A DNA stretch of 64,000 nt from Actinobacteria bacterium UBA4426 (GTDB taxonomy: Bacteria; Actinomycetota; Actinomycetes; S36-B12), in the NCBI GenBank assembly GCA_002390705.1, contig DGQA01000044.1, positions 4,146-68,145 on the forward strand, written 5' to 3'. Below, piece by piece: positions 42,968 through 50,787 of this stretch (its first letter is position 1; each line of letters begins with the position of its first letter). The notes beneath the pieces were generated by a model, which saw only the letters and a program-made list of their open reading frames with translations, was not told the origin of the DNA and did no database searches. Position numbers and translations under genes: made by a program.

Positions 42968-43711
42968 TTAAGTCAGCCACCCACCATCGACAACGAGGGT
43001 GTGTCCACAAACGTAACTTGCTGCATCTGAGGACAAGAAAACGCATGCTTCACCAATTTCATTTGGCTCCCCCAACCGTTTCATTGGGATTTTTTTTTCT
43101 GCCATTTCTTGAAGTTGCTGATCAGTTGACAGTTGCTTAGTCAGCTTTGTTGCAACAGTACCCGGCGCTATTGCGTTCACCCTGACCCCAGCGGGAGCAA
43201 CTTCCTTGGCAACTGCACCCACCAGAGAACGAACAGCCCCTTTGGAACTGTCATACACGGTCATGTGTCCAGTGGAAGCAGTAAAACTTGACGTGGATGC
43301 TATCGCGATTATCGCGCCGCTTCCCCGCTTCGCCATACATTTGAAGGCAGCCTGTATTGTAAAATACGTGCCTTTGACATTTACTGAATAGAGCCAGTCG
43401 AATTCAGTTTCCGTTACCAAGGCGAACGACTTCTCGAAGGCAACACCGGCATTGGCTACGACCGTGCTTAATGGAGTGTCTCGATCTATCTCTTCAATTT
43501 GCCTACTCAGATCGCGAACATCTGTCACGTCAACAAAGGCATGTGAAACGTCAAAACCCTCGGCGACAAGGTCTCGAACCGTTTGTTGCAAGGGCGAATC
43601 CTCTAAATCAGCGGCAATCACGTGATAACCCTTTCGGCCAAAAGCCCACGCAATTCCTGCGCCTATACCCTGAGCCGCTCCAGTAATTAGAACATTCTTG
43701 ACTTCATTCAT
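42968..43711 (-). CDS. Short-chain dehydrogenase/reductase, copy 1
   Basis: A 247 aa classical SDR. It has TGAAQGIG for cofactor binding, an acidic residue after the second strand (AADLED), which favours NAD over NADP, NAG in VVANAGVA, the catalytic Ser in ASTSS and YDSSK as the YxxxK pair. The C terminus GHTLVVDGGW is typical. It is the first gene of the importer/dehydrogenase operon, so it probably oxidises or reduces a hydroxyl group of the same substrate or its product. Confidence 0.88.
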   Translation of the reverse strand: MNEVKNVLITGAAQGIGAGIAWAFGRKGYHVIAADLEDSPLQQTVRDLVAEGFDVSHAFVDVTDVRDLSRQIEEIDRDTPLSTVVANAGVAFEKSFALVTETEFDWLYSVNVKGTYFTIQAAFKCMAKRGSGAIIAIASTSSFTASTGHMTVYDSSKGAVRSLVGAVAKEVAPAGVRVNAIAPGTVATKLTKQLSTDQQLQEMAEKKIPMKRLGEPNEIGEACVFLSSDAASYVCGHTLVVDGGWLT

Positions 43712-43812
43712 GTTGCCAGGTCCTTCCCGTACATAGGTATTAGTGGATACACGATGAACACTAAATGATCAGATACCTTTCGTAGCTTGTGAAATAATCG
43801 AAGTTAGAAGAA

Positions 43813-43874
43813 GATCACCTCAACCACGTCCTACGGCATGAATTAAGCACGGATGAAAGTCCGCTGAGGTGACC
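43813..43874 (-). ncRNA. Possible structured leader element upstream of the SDR/importer operon
   Basis: On the minus strand GGTCACCTCA (43874-43865) can pair with TGAGGTGATC (43822-43813) with one G-U, closing a 42-base interior that contains a second possible stem (GCGGA with TCCGT). It starts about 100 bases before the SDR ATG. It fits no riboswitch consensus I know. It could also be a wide DNA operator. Confidence 0.3.
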
Positions 43875-43894
43875 CGAAACGCTCGCCGTAGTAG

Positions 43895-45064
43895 TCACTT
43901 AAATCTATTCAGTGCAAATTTCGATAAGTCTCGGCTGGATCTGTCTGTGAGAGCCAATTCTGCAAGAGTGTGCCCCATAAGCGGTCCGGCAGAAAATCCC
44001 ATTGCGGGGAATAGTCCAAAAAAAGCACCTGGTGTCCCGGGAATCTCGCCCAGCATCGGCCGATGGTCCGGTGTTTCGTTTCCCACCCCTATCCAGGTTC
44101 TAATCACTTTCACAGAGGAAAGAGCTGGGACCACTTTCAAAGCCACACCCAAATTGGATCTCAAAGATTCAGGACTCAACGACGCCACTCCATTTTTGTC
44201 AACATGTGCTGGCCAACCACCTCCGATCAGCAGTGAACCTGATTTAGCCTGTTTGAGCGTGAGTTTCCCACCGGTAAAATAGAACAGGTAACTCACAAAT
44301 TTTTCGACCTGCTCGGTCACGCTTACTTGGACCGGGCCATCCACTATCGATTGGCTCGGGACTTGTGACTGGCTAAGCCTGGACAGTGCCTCGCGTGAAG
44401 TGAGCACCAATGTTTTGCACCGGTATTCCCCCTCGCTTGTGGTGAGAGAAAAACCACTCCCCTGCCTTTGCGCATGCACGAGTTCAACCCCTGTTCGAAT
44501 TGATGCCCCATTTATCCGAGCTTGTCGAGCAAAGGCTGGTGTGGCCAATAACGGGTTGGCCTTGCCCTCAATCGGACAAAAAGCCGCCCCAATCATATTT
44601 TCTGAGACATATGGCGCCTTGGCGTGCAATTCATCTTTGTTTAAAAGTACCGAGTTGATCCCTACAGATTTTTCTAGTTCAACTTTAGCGTGAAGTTGCT
44701 TCAGATCCTCTTCAGTTTCAGCAACCATAATCCCGCCGTGGAATGAGGTCTCCAAGTCAGTGTCTAACTCGCTTGACAGAGTCGACCACACCTTTACGGA
44801 ATCTGCCAGAAAAGACAGTGCTGGCAGAAAACTTGTTGCCCAATCAATCCCCAACTGCTCAAATGGCTCAAACTGAATCTGCCCATGCAAGCTCCCCGCG
44901 TTCCTACCCGAAGCTTGGGTATTGAGATCTGACTTTTCTAAAAGTGCGACATCCGCACCACTTTTTGATAGATAGTACGCGGCCGAAGCGCCCGTGATAC
45001 CTCCGCCGACAACTATGAACTCAAACTGTTTAGTCGAAGGCGTGGCTCTTGATTTGTTATCCAC
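43895..45064 (-). CDS. FAD-dependent DAO-family oxidoreductase, copy 2
   Basis: A 389 aa paralogue of the 37629 flavoprotein. It shares GGGITGASAAYYLS, NTQASGRNAGSLHG, KANPLLATPAFARQA and the C-terminal GSLLIGGGWPAH, but is more divergent elsewhere; the central NAAGAW motif of copy 1 is replaced (LVLTSREALSRL). No HcnA or HcnB gene is beside it, though a fused one lies at 58918. GTG 45064 is the start. It is divergent from the second DapA-family gene, with which it probably shares a control region. Confidence 0.82.
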   Translation of the reverse strand: MDNKSRATPSTKQFEFIVVGGGITGASAAYYLSKSGADVALLEKSDLNTQASGRNAGSLHGQIQFEPFEQLGIDWATSFLPALSFLADSVKVWSTLSSELDTDLETSFHGGIMVAETEEDLKQLHAKVELEKSVGINSVLLNKDELHAKAPYVSENMIGAAFCPIEGKANPLLATPAFARQARINGASIRTGVELVHAQRQGSGFSLTTSEGEYRCKTLVLTSREALSRLSQSQVPSQSIVDGPVQVSVTEQVEKFVSYLFYFTGGKLTLKQAKSGSLLIGGGWPAHVDKNGVASLSPESLRSNLGVALKVVPALSSVKVIRTWIGVGNETPDHRPMLGEIPGTPGAFFGLFPAMGFSAGPLMGHTLAELALTDRSSRDLSKFALNRFK

Positions 45065-45112
45065 CAGTCTTACATTACTATCAGAATCAAAATTGTGTAC
45101 ATAGGAGAAATG

Positions 45113-46042
45113 ATGAGCAACGAATTCAATGGCAGTTACGGAGTCCTAGTGACCCCCTTCACCCGAAATGGGGAATCAGTCGATTTTCAGGCGCTGCACA
45201 ATTTGCTTGACTGGCAAATTAGTTGCGGATCGCCTGGGATAATCATGATGGGCACGACCGGAGAGTTTCTTACGCTGAGTGACGATGAACGCTCCGCAGT
45301 TATTGAGTCAACCGTTACTCACATTGCCGGTCGTATCAACGTTCTAGTAGGAACTATGAACGCGTACACGCCTAACGCAGTTCGTTATAGCAAGCAAGCC
45401 CAAGACCTAGGAGCGAACGGTCTCATGGTCCTCCCGCCTTATTATTACACCCCGACCGAGGACGAAATCTACAATTATTACAAGGCAATCTGCGAAGCAA
45501 CGTCAATCCCAATCATGATTTATAACAATCCATTTACCTCAAATATCGACATGTCCGCCTTATTCGTTGCCAAATTAGCCAAGTCTTTTGAGCAAATTAG
45601 ATACATCAAAGAAGCCAGCATGGACGTTGCGCGTGTCTCGGATGTTATTGATGCCTCTGAAGGAGTCGTTAAGGTATTTGCGGGTGAACGTGTTGTCGAG
45701 TCATTTTTATTAGGAGCCACCGGCTACGTCAATCCGTATGCAAATTATATTCCCGAAGCTTCAACCGCAATCTGCAACCTTCTTGCCGCTGGACAGATTG
45801 ACGATGCACGCACGTTAAGCAAGTACATCAATGAAATTGACCACATCATTGCCGAGGGGCACCCCACTTACGGGCACCAATGCTATTCAAAGGCGCTTGC
45901 AGCGCTTAGGGGATATCCCGTCGGAGACGTTCGACCACCATTGACCACCTTTGCTGGCCTTGGCGAAGAAGGTGTTCGTCGGATCAACCTAATTGAGCCA
46001 CTTATTGATGCATTAAACGCAGAACTCGACAAGATCTTCTAG
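45113..46042 (+). CDS. DapA-family lyase/dehydratase, copy 2
   Basis: A 309 aa enzyme of the DapA/NanA superfamily. It has GTTGEF, catalytic Tyr in IMIYNNPF and Schiff-base Lys in RYIKEAS. Compared with copy 1 it is closer to canonical DapA in length and motif spacing, but its neighbours are again catabolic. AGGAG at 45103-45107 favours ATG 45113 (or the adjacent ATG 45110). Likely role is retro-aldol cleavage or dehydration/deamination of a 2-oxo acid intermediate. Confidence 0.82.
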   Translation: MSNEFNGSYGVLVTPFTRNGESVDFQALHNLLDWQISCGSPGIIMMGTTGEFLTLSDDERSAVIESTVTHIAGRINVLVGTMNAYTPNAVRYSKQAQDLGANGLMVLPPYYYTPTEDEIYNYYKAICEATSIPIMIYNNPFTSNIDMSALFVAKLAKSFEQIRYIKEASMDVARVSDVIDASEGVVKVFAGERVVESFLLGATGYVNPYANYIPEASTAICNLLAAGQIDDARTLSKYINEIDHIIAEGHPTYGHQCYSKALAALRGYPVGDVRPPLTTFAGLGEEGVRRINLIEPLIDALNAELDKIF

Positions 46043-46078
46043 CCACCAGGGGCTCTTCCATCTGTTGGGTAATGACAC

Positions 46079-46576
46079 ATGAGAGATGAGCGAAAAATGA
46101 ATTCCAGTAATATCGAAGGTGATCATCTTCAATTATTGATTGACCAACAAGCAATACAGAATTGCATAATAAAGTACTGCTACTACTTTGACACAAATCA
46201 ACCTGATCAACTTGTACAAATTTTCACTGATGACGCATCCATAGATTACGGGCCCGAGGTCAAAACCTTAAAAGGTCATCCAGAGATCTTGGCGACTATT
46301 TCACATGGATTGACACACACTTTTGCCGCTACCAGCCACCACGTCTCGAATTTCATGGTCGAGGTGACAGATTCCCAGTCAGCAACTCTCATTTGTTATT
46401 TATATGCGTGGCACCAATATAAGGAAACTGGGAATGTTGGGTACTTATGGGGTCAATACAGTCTCCACTTAAAACGCGTCCGTAACCACTGGAAAATTTG
46501 CGATCTCGTTCTTAGAGGAACCGCCACGCAGGATTTTCATCGGGCAAATATGCATTCAATCGGTCGAATGAATTAG
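46079..46576 (+). CDS. SnoaL-like (NTF2-fold) protein
   Basis: A 165 aa protein with the SnoaL_4 layout: N-terminal helix DQQAIQNCIIKYCYYFDTN, then FTDDASIDYGP, then a THTFAATSHHVSNF segment and C-terminal sheet strands. The fold is used by small hydrolases, dehydratases and dioxygenase beta subunits. The active residues suggested by the fold (Tyr and Asp in the first helix, paired His later) are present. ATG 46079 or ATG 46097 may be the start. The gene is strongly AT-rich. It overlaps by 4 bases the end of the convergent SDR. Confidence 0.7.
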   Translation: MRDERKMNSSNIEGDHLQLLIDQQAIQNCIIKYCYYFDTNQPDQLVQIFTDDASIDYGPEVKTLKGHPEILATISHGLTHTFAATSHHVSNFMVEVTDSQSATLICYLYAWHQYKETGNVGYLWGQYSLHLKRVRNHWKICDLVLRGTATQDFHRANMHSIGRMN

Positions 46577-47352
46577 CGGATATATGAAGCGCCATTAACA
46601 TCAAGAGTCGCACCGGTTAAATGGCGACATTTACCGGACGCTAAAAATACGGCTAAATTCCCTAGCTCATCCGGCGTCACTAACTCGCCCAAAACGAGAC
46701 TCGATTTCATTTTTTCTTCACCACCACGAATAACAGCGGCTAAGTCGGACATCCTTGTCTTAACGATTCCCGGTGCGATGATGTATGCCAGCACGCCCTC
46801 TTTCGCATAGCTAGTTGCGATAGTTTGTGTAAACGCCTTGATAGCCGCCTTGGAAGCGGCATAAGCAGACAAACTTGGTAGCGATGATCCTTTTTGGCCA
46901 GACCAACTCGACATCGAGATAAGCACTCCTCCTCCATTGGGCACGAAGTGCGCAACCGCCTCTCGCACTAAACTAGCCGGTTCAAGAACGTTTACTTGCA
47001 TGGTCGCCTCCCAACCGGAATCCCACTGTTCGTGGCTTCCTTCTAGCGGGGTTTCAATATTCACGGCGGCGTTATTTACCAAGATATCGATTTTGCCCAC
47101 CGCGGAAATGGCATCTTCCCAAAGCTCACGTGCAGATCCGGGAACCGATAAATCGGACCCAATAAACACTTTCCTCTCTTCGGGCACCCCTTTAAGGTTT
47201 TCCTGAGCCCCTTCGTGGTCGGAGCCGTAATGTGCCACAACGGTTGCACCCGCATCACCTAAAGCATTCGCAATAGCGGCTCCAATTCCCCGGGAGGCCC
47301 CGGTCACGAGCGCGGTCTTACCCGATAAGTCGTACGAATTATTACGTGACAT
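46573..47352 (-). CDS. Short-chain dehydrogenase/reductase, copy 2
   Basis: A 259 aa SDR with TGASRGIG, NNAAVN, catalytic Ser in MSSWSGQKG and YAASK. It is strikingly like the SDR at 60777 (shared SSW segment, SLSAYA, IAPGIV, and an identical style of C terminus TGATLDVNGASYIR against TGATIDLNGATYIR). It follows the neighbouring SDR with a 1-base gap, so the two are cotranscribed. Confidence 0.85.
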   Translation of the reverse strand: MSRNNSYDLSGKTALVTGASRGIGAAIANALGDAGATVVAHYGSDHEGAQENLKGVPEERKVFIGSDLSVPGSARELWEDAISAVGKIDILVNNAAVNIETPLEGSHEQWDSGWEATMQVNVLEPASLVREAVAHFVPNGGGVLISMSSWSGQKGSSLPSLSAYAASKAAIKAFTQTIATSYAKEGVLAYIIAPGIVKTRMSDLAAVIRGGEEKMKSSLVLGELVTPDELGNLAVFLASGKCRHLTGATLDVNGASYIR

Positions 47353-47353
47353 T

Positions 47354-48124
47354 TTAAAAGGCTCCGCAATCTACTGGGATCATTTGACCTGTGATTCCTG
47401 CCGAACTGTCACTCGCCAGGAACGTAATCGTATTTACAACATCCTCGACCGTTGCAAGCCGGTGAAGAGCGGTTCCCTTTGCAAGATCTTCTAACGCTTC
47501 GCTAGCCGATAGACCAGTTAAACTCGCTCGGTCCGCCATCCTACGGATCAGTGCCTCAGTCGCGATTGGGCCCGGCCCTACTCCATTCACGCGAATTCCT
47601 CTGGACCCAAGATCCAGAGCTGCAGATCTAACAATTCCCAGTGCCGAATGCTTACTCGCAACATATGCCGCGATATTTGGGTCCCCTCGCCAAGAATTCA
47701 TAGACCCGGTAACAATAATTGCTCCGCTTCCTTGATGAAACAAAGAGACTGAGTGCTTAATGGTGAGCATTAAGCCGGTGGAATTGACCGAAAAAACCCT
47801 GTTCCAGGTATCCAAATCGATGTTTTCTGTCGCGGTCCATTCCGGGACTGTTCCAGCGTTTGCACACACAATGTCAATCCTGCGAGACTTTTCCGCTATC
47901 AGGTCAAAGGACTCCCTAACAGATTGTTCCGATGTAACATCGCATTCCATTGAGACTGCTTCGTCAGACTCCGTTTCAACGCAAGCTTGATCCAGGATGT
48001 AGACGGTCGCTCCGCGAACCAGCAGACGTCGCGCGATTGCCGCACCGATGCCCTGCGCTCCGCCTGTAACAACTGCAACTTTGTTGTGAAAGAAGTCGCT
48101 TTCCGAACTTGCTGCGTGCGTCAT
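47354..48124 (-). CDS. Short-chain dehydrogenase/reductase, copy 3
   Basis: A 256 aa classical SDR. It has TGGAQGIG, an aspartate after strand two (YILDQACVE) favouring NAD, ANAGT, catalytic Ser in TGSMNSW and YVASK, and C terminus ITGQMIPVDCG. ATG 48124 is the start. First gene of a two-SDR operon with 46573 and divergent from the CoA-transferase genes, so all may serve one pathway. Confidence 0.85.
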   Translation of the reverse strand: MTHAASSESDFFHNKVAVVTGGAQGIGAAIARRLLVRGATVYILDQACVETESDEAVSMECDVTSEQSVRESFDLIAEKSRRIDIVCANAGTVPEWTATENIDLDTWNRVFSVNSTGLMLTIKHSVSLFHQGSGAIIVTGSMNSWRGDPNIAAYVASKHSALGIVRSAALDLGSRGIRVNGVGPGPIATEALIRRMADRASLTGLSASEALEDLAKGTALHRLATVEDVVNTITFLASDSSAGITGQMIPVDCGAF

Positions 48125-48181
48125 ACGAACATCAGTGGCTCCCTAAATATTTTCACCGTCGCGTACTTTTTCCTAAGAAAT

Positions 48182-48187
48182 TATAAT
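48182..48187 (+). promoter_or_regulatory. TATAAT -10 box candidate before the CoA-transferase operon
   Basis: A consensus TATAAT lies 62 bases before the GTG of the CoA-transferase subunit A gene, in the 124-base divergent gap with the SDR operon. The -35 region is poor. The AT-rich core also reads as TATAAT-like on the minus strand, so it could serve either direction. Confidence 0.4.
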
Positions 48188-48224
48188 AGACTCCACGAAT
48201 ACATGTTGTGGAAATGGTCGGCGT

Positions 48225-48249
48225 GGGATTAGCAGCGAGGGATTAGCAG
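48225..48249. repeat. Direct repeat over the ribosome-binding site of the CoA-transferase gene
   Basis: GGGATTAGCAG occurs at 48225-48235 and again at 48239-48249 with a 14-base period. The second copy runs into the GTG start at 48249, and the GAGGG just before it (48237-48241) serves as Shine-Dalgarno. It looks like a slippage duplication. Confidence 0.75.
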
Positions 48250-49082
48250 TGAACGCCATTGATAAGGTTCGTGATTTACCTGACGCCATTGCCGATTTTG
48301 TTCACGAGGGTGACACCATTGCGATGGAAGGATTTACACACTTAATTCCATTCGCGGCGGCACATGAAATAATCCGCCAACGGATTACACACCTTACAGC
48401 GGTTCGACTAACCCCAGATCTTATTTACGACCAACTTATTGGTGCAGGCTGTATTAGTAAACTAGTGTTCTCTTGGGGCGGTAATCCCGGAGTGGGATCG
48501 CTGCACCGGTTCCGTGATGCAATTGAAAATGAGTGGCCGTGCAAATTAGAAATCGAAGAACATAATCATGCCGGTTTGACTAATCGGTACATTGCTGGGG
48601 CATCGGGGCTCCCATTCACAGTAATGCGTGGCTACTTTGGCACTGACTTAATGCACAACACAAGAAATGTCGCACAAATCACTTCTCCGTTTGGAGATGA
48701 AGCAATCACAGCAGTTGCTGCTATCAACCCGGATGTAACCATAATTCATGCACAGCAAGCTGATCGCGCTGGAAACATAATGATGTGGGGAATCGTTGGC
48801 GTTCAAAAAGAGGTGGTTTATGCGGCCAGGCACGTGATCGTTACGGTCGAGGAGATTGTAGAATTTTTTGAGCCGAAATTTAATTCAGTGATCATTCCAT
48901 CGATTTTAGTTTCCGCTGTCTGCGTGGTTCCTGGAGGAGCGACCCCTTCTTATGCGCTTGGCTATTATGGGCGCGATAACTCGAAGTACATTGAATGGGC
49001 AGACACAAGTAAAGATCGTGCAGCTTTCGAAAATTGGTTGCACGCTGAGATCTATGATGGGGTTAAATCACATGACTCTTGA
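48249..49082 (+). CDS. CoA-transferase subunit A (glutaconate CoA-transferase / IpdA-like)
   Basis: A 277 aa alpha subunit of a class I CoA-transferase. The segment SWGGNPGVGSLHRFRDAIE is typical of GctA/IpdA-type proteins, as are the N-terminal EGDTIAMEGF and the later VTVEEIVE. The GTG at 48249 is preceded by GAGGG. It overlaps the start of subunit B by 11 bases. It probably moves CoA from acetyl- or succinyl-CoA to a carboxylic acid intermediate made in this region, preparing it for the hydroxyacyl-CoA dehydrogenase-like step; the substrate is unknown. Confidence 0.83.
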   Translation: MNAIDKVRDLPDAIADFVHEGDTIAMEGFTHLIPFAAAHEIIRQRITHLTAVRLTPDLIYDQLIGAGCISKLVFSWGGNPGVGSLHRFRDAIENEWPCKLEIEEHNHAGLTNRYIAGASGLPFTVMRGYFGTDLMHNTRNVAQITSPFGDEAITAVAAINPDVTIIHAQQADRAGNIMMWGIVGVQKEVVYAARHVIVTVEEIVEFFEPKFNSVIIPSILVSAVCVVPGGATPSYALGYYGRDNSKYIEWADTSKDRAAFENWLHAEIYDGVKSHDS

Positions 49083-49848
49083 TAATTCGCTACGGTGGTC
49101 ATCTGATGAAATTATGACTATTGCGGCCTCGCGAACATTGCAAAACGGACAAACATGTTTCGTGGGAATCGGCATTCCGAGCACGGCAGCAATCCTCGCC
49201 AAGTCCACAACTGCTCCCGATTTAATTCTTCTCTACGAATCCGGAACATTCGATACAAATCCTCGTAATTTGCCTCTATCCATTGGCGACGGCGAACTCG
49301 CGGAAAGTGCTCTGATGGTGGTATCCATGCCAGAGATCTTCAACTACTGGCTACAGTCAAGCAGAGTCGACTTGGGATTTTTGGGCGCGGCTCAGATCGA
49401 CAAGTTCGCGAATCTCAACACTACCTTTGTAGGCAATACCTACGAGTCACCCACTGTCAGGTTACCCGGCGCCGGTGGTGCGTCTGAAATTGCTGCTGAG
49501 TGCGCGCAGACCACCGTCATCGTAAAGCAAAACTTACGCACTTTTGTTGACAAAATTGATTTTATTACTTCAGTGGGATTTGGGGATGGCTCCAACTACC
49601 GGAAGGAAAATGGATTGCGTGGAAAGGGTGTGACGAAGGTTATTACCGATATCGGGATACTTGAACCTGATTCACAATCCTGTGAGCTAATTCTGACACA
49701 TTTGCACCCGCACACCACTTTGGACCAAGCCGTAGAAAATACCGGATGGGAATTAAAAGTGGCCGAAAACTTGAAGTTTGTTCCTGCCCCGACTGAAGAC
49801 GAATTACAGCGAGTAAGAGCACTTGTTGCTACTTCTGATAAAAATTAA
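49072..49848 (+). CDS. CoA-transferase subunit B (GctB/IpdB-like)
   Basis: A 258 aa beta subunit. It has GIGIPSTAA, then LILLYESG, whose glutamate is at the position of the catalytic Glu of the transferases (the IpdB hydrolases lack it), then LGAAQIDKFANLN and GAGGASEIA. ATG 49072 lies inside the end of subunit A; the longer open frame to 48952 overlaps subunit A and is rejected. Its 3' end overlaps by 20 bases the convergent hydroxyacyl-CoA dehydrogenase gene. Confidence 0.83.
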   Translation: MTLDNSLRWSSDEIMTIAASRTLQNGQTCFVGIGIPSTAAILAKSTTAPDLILLYESGTFDTNPRNLPLSIGDGELAESALMVVSMPEIFNYWLQSSRVDLGFLGAAQIDKFANLNTTFVGNTYESPTVRLPGAGGASEIAAECAQTTVIVKQNLRTFVDKIDFITSVGFGDGSNYRKENGLRGKGVTKVITDIGILEPDSQSCELILTHLHPHTTLDQAVENTGWELKVAENLKFVPAPTEDELQRVRALVATSDKN

Positions 49849-50782
49849 GTTCCCCATTATCTGTAATCAGTCGGTTAAGCTTCATTAAGGCTCGGTCACG
49901 TCGATTCACATTTTCTGTCCATTTATCATTGAGGAAAAGCCCCTCCATGCTTGCGGCTATCTTCTCGACTAGTTCGTCTGACCAACGCTCGCTTTGCCCG
50001 CGATCAGCTCCCATGCGGTAGTAACTCTCACCCATTCGTGCAACATGAGCGGTGATTCCACCTTCAACATTAAGGGTAGATGTTCCGAATGGGCCGACGA
50101 CGGACCAACGTCGACCCAAACCTTGGGTGACCACTATGTCTAAATCGATTGGATCAACCACACCCTCCTCTACAAGGGCATATGCCTCGCGCAACATCGC
50201 TCCTTGAAGACGATTGAAAACAAAACCTTCTATCTCCCTCATGACCAGAATTGGACTCATGTTCAGTTCCCTGAGTATCTCTTGAGCACGTGCGACTGTA
50301 TCTCCAGACGTAAAACTTGCAGGCACCACTTCTACAACTGGAAGCAGATAAGGCGGGTTCCCTGGATGGACTACTAAGCATCGCGTGCGAGTAGATAAGT
50401 CACTCGTGAAACTGGAAATTTTTAGGGCCGAAGAAGAACTTGCGATTATTGCACTGTTGCTAGCTAGGGCTTCAAGGGTGGCAAAAAGGGCCTTTTTTAT
50501 CTCCAGTTGCTCCGGCGCGCATTCTTGAATGTATTCCGCACCCTCTAGGCTTTCTGCCAAATCTAGCGATGTAGATATTCGACTACAGACAATGTCAGCG
50601 CCTTCATTGAGCAGACCCTCTTCTTGCAATACCTGCAGCCGCTCATTCACGCCCTGAGTGAAAATATCCAAACGTGATTGCTCGAGGTCATAAACTTTGA
50701 CTGTATTTCCCGCACGCGCAAATACTATTGCCCAGCCAATTCCGATACTTCCCGAACCTACAACTGCAAAATGTCTCGTCAT
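49829..50782 (-). CDS. 3-hydroxyacyl-CoA dehydrogenase-family enzyme (L-gulonate / carnitine dehydrogenase-like)
   Basis: A 317 aa NAD-dependent enzyme. It has the NAD motif VGSGSIGIGWA, acid after strand two (VYDLE), the serine-rich active strand SSSSAL and the catalytic HPGNPPYLLPVVEVV segment. The length and the C-terminal part fit the lambda-crystallin / L-gulonate 3-dehydrogenase / carnitine 3-dehydrogenase branch more than the 280 aa HbdA branch. ATG 50782 is 5 bases after the GcvPB-like stop. Last gene of a five-gene operon beginning with the aminotransferase. Confidence 0.83.
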   Translation of the reverse strand: MTRHFAVVGSGSIGIGWAIVFARAGNTVKVYDLEQSRLDIFTQGVNERLQVLQEEGLLNEGADIVCSRISTSLDLAESLEGAEYIQECAPEQLEIKKALFATLEALASNSAIIASSSSALKISSFTSDLSTRTRCLVVHPGNPPYLLPVVEVVPASFTSGDTVARAQEILRELNMSPILVMREIEGFVFNRLQGAMLREAYALVEEGVVDPIDLDIVVTQGLGRRWSVVGPFGTSTLNVEGGITAHVARMGESYYRMGADRGQSERWSDELVEKIAASMEGLFLNDKWTENVNRRDRALMKLNRLITDNGELNFYQK

Positions 50783-50787
50783 TCGGC

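Noticed and set aside
36673..46042. Lysine biosynthesis dapA for the two DapA-family genes
   Set aside because: Neither is near dapB or other lysine genes, and both sit in oxidase or transporter operons.
49829..50782. Carnitine degradation operon based on the carnitine-dehydrogenase-like gene
   Set aside because: No BKACE-type cleavage enzyme or betaine demethylase is near, and the family also contains gulonate and hydroxyacyl-CoA dehydrogenases.
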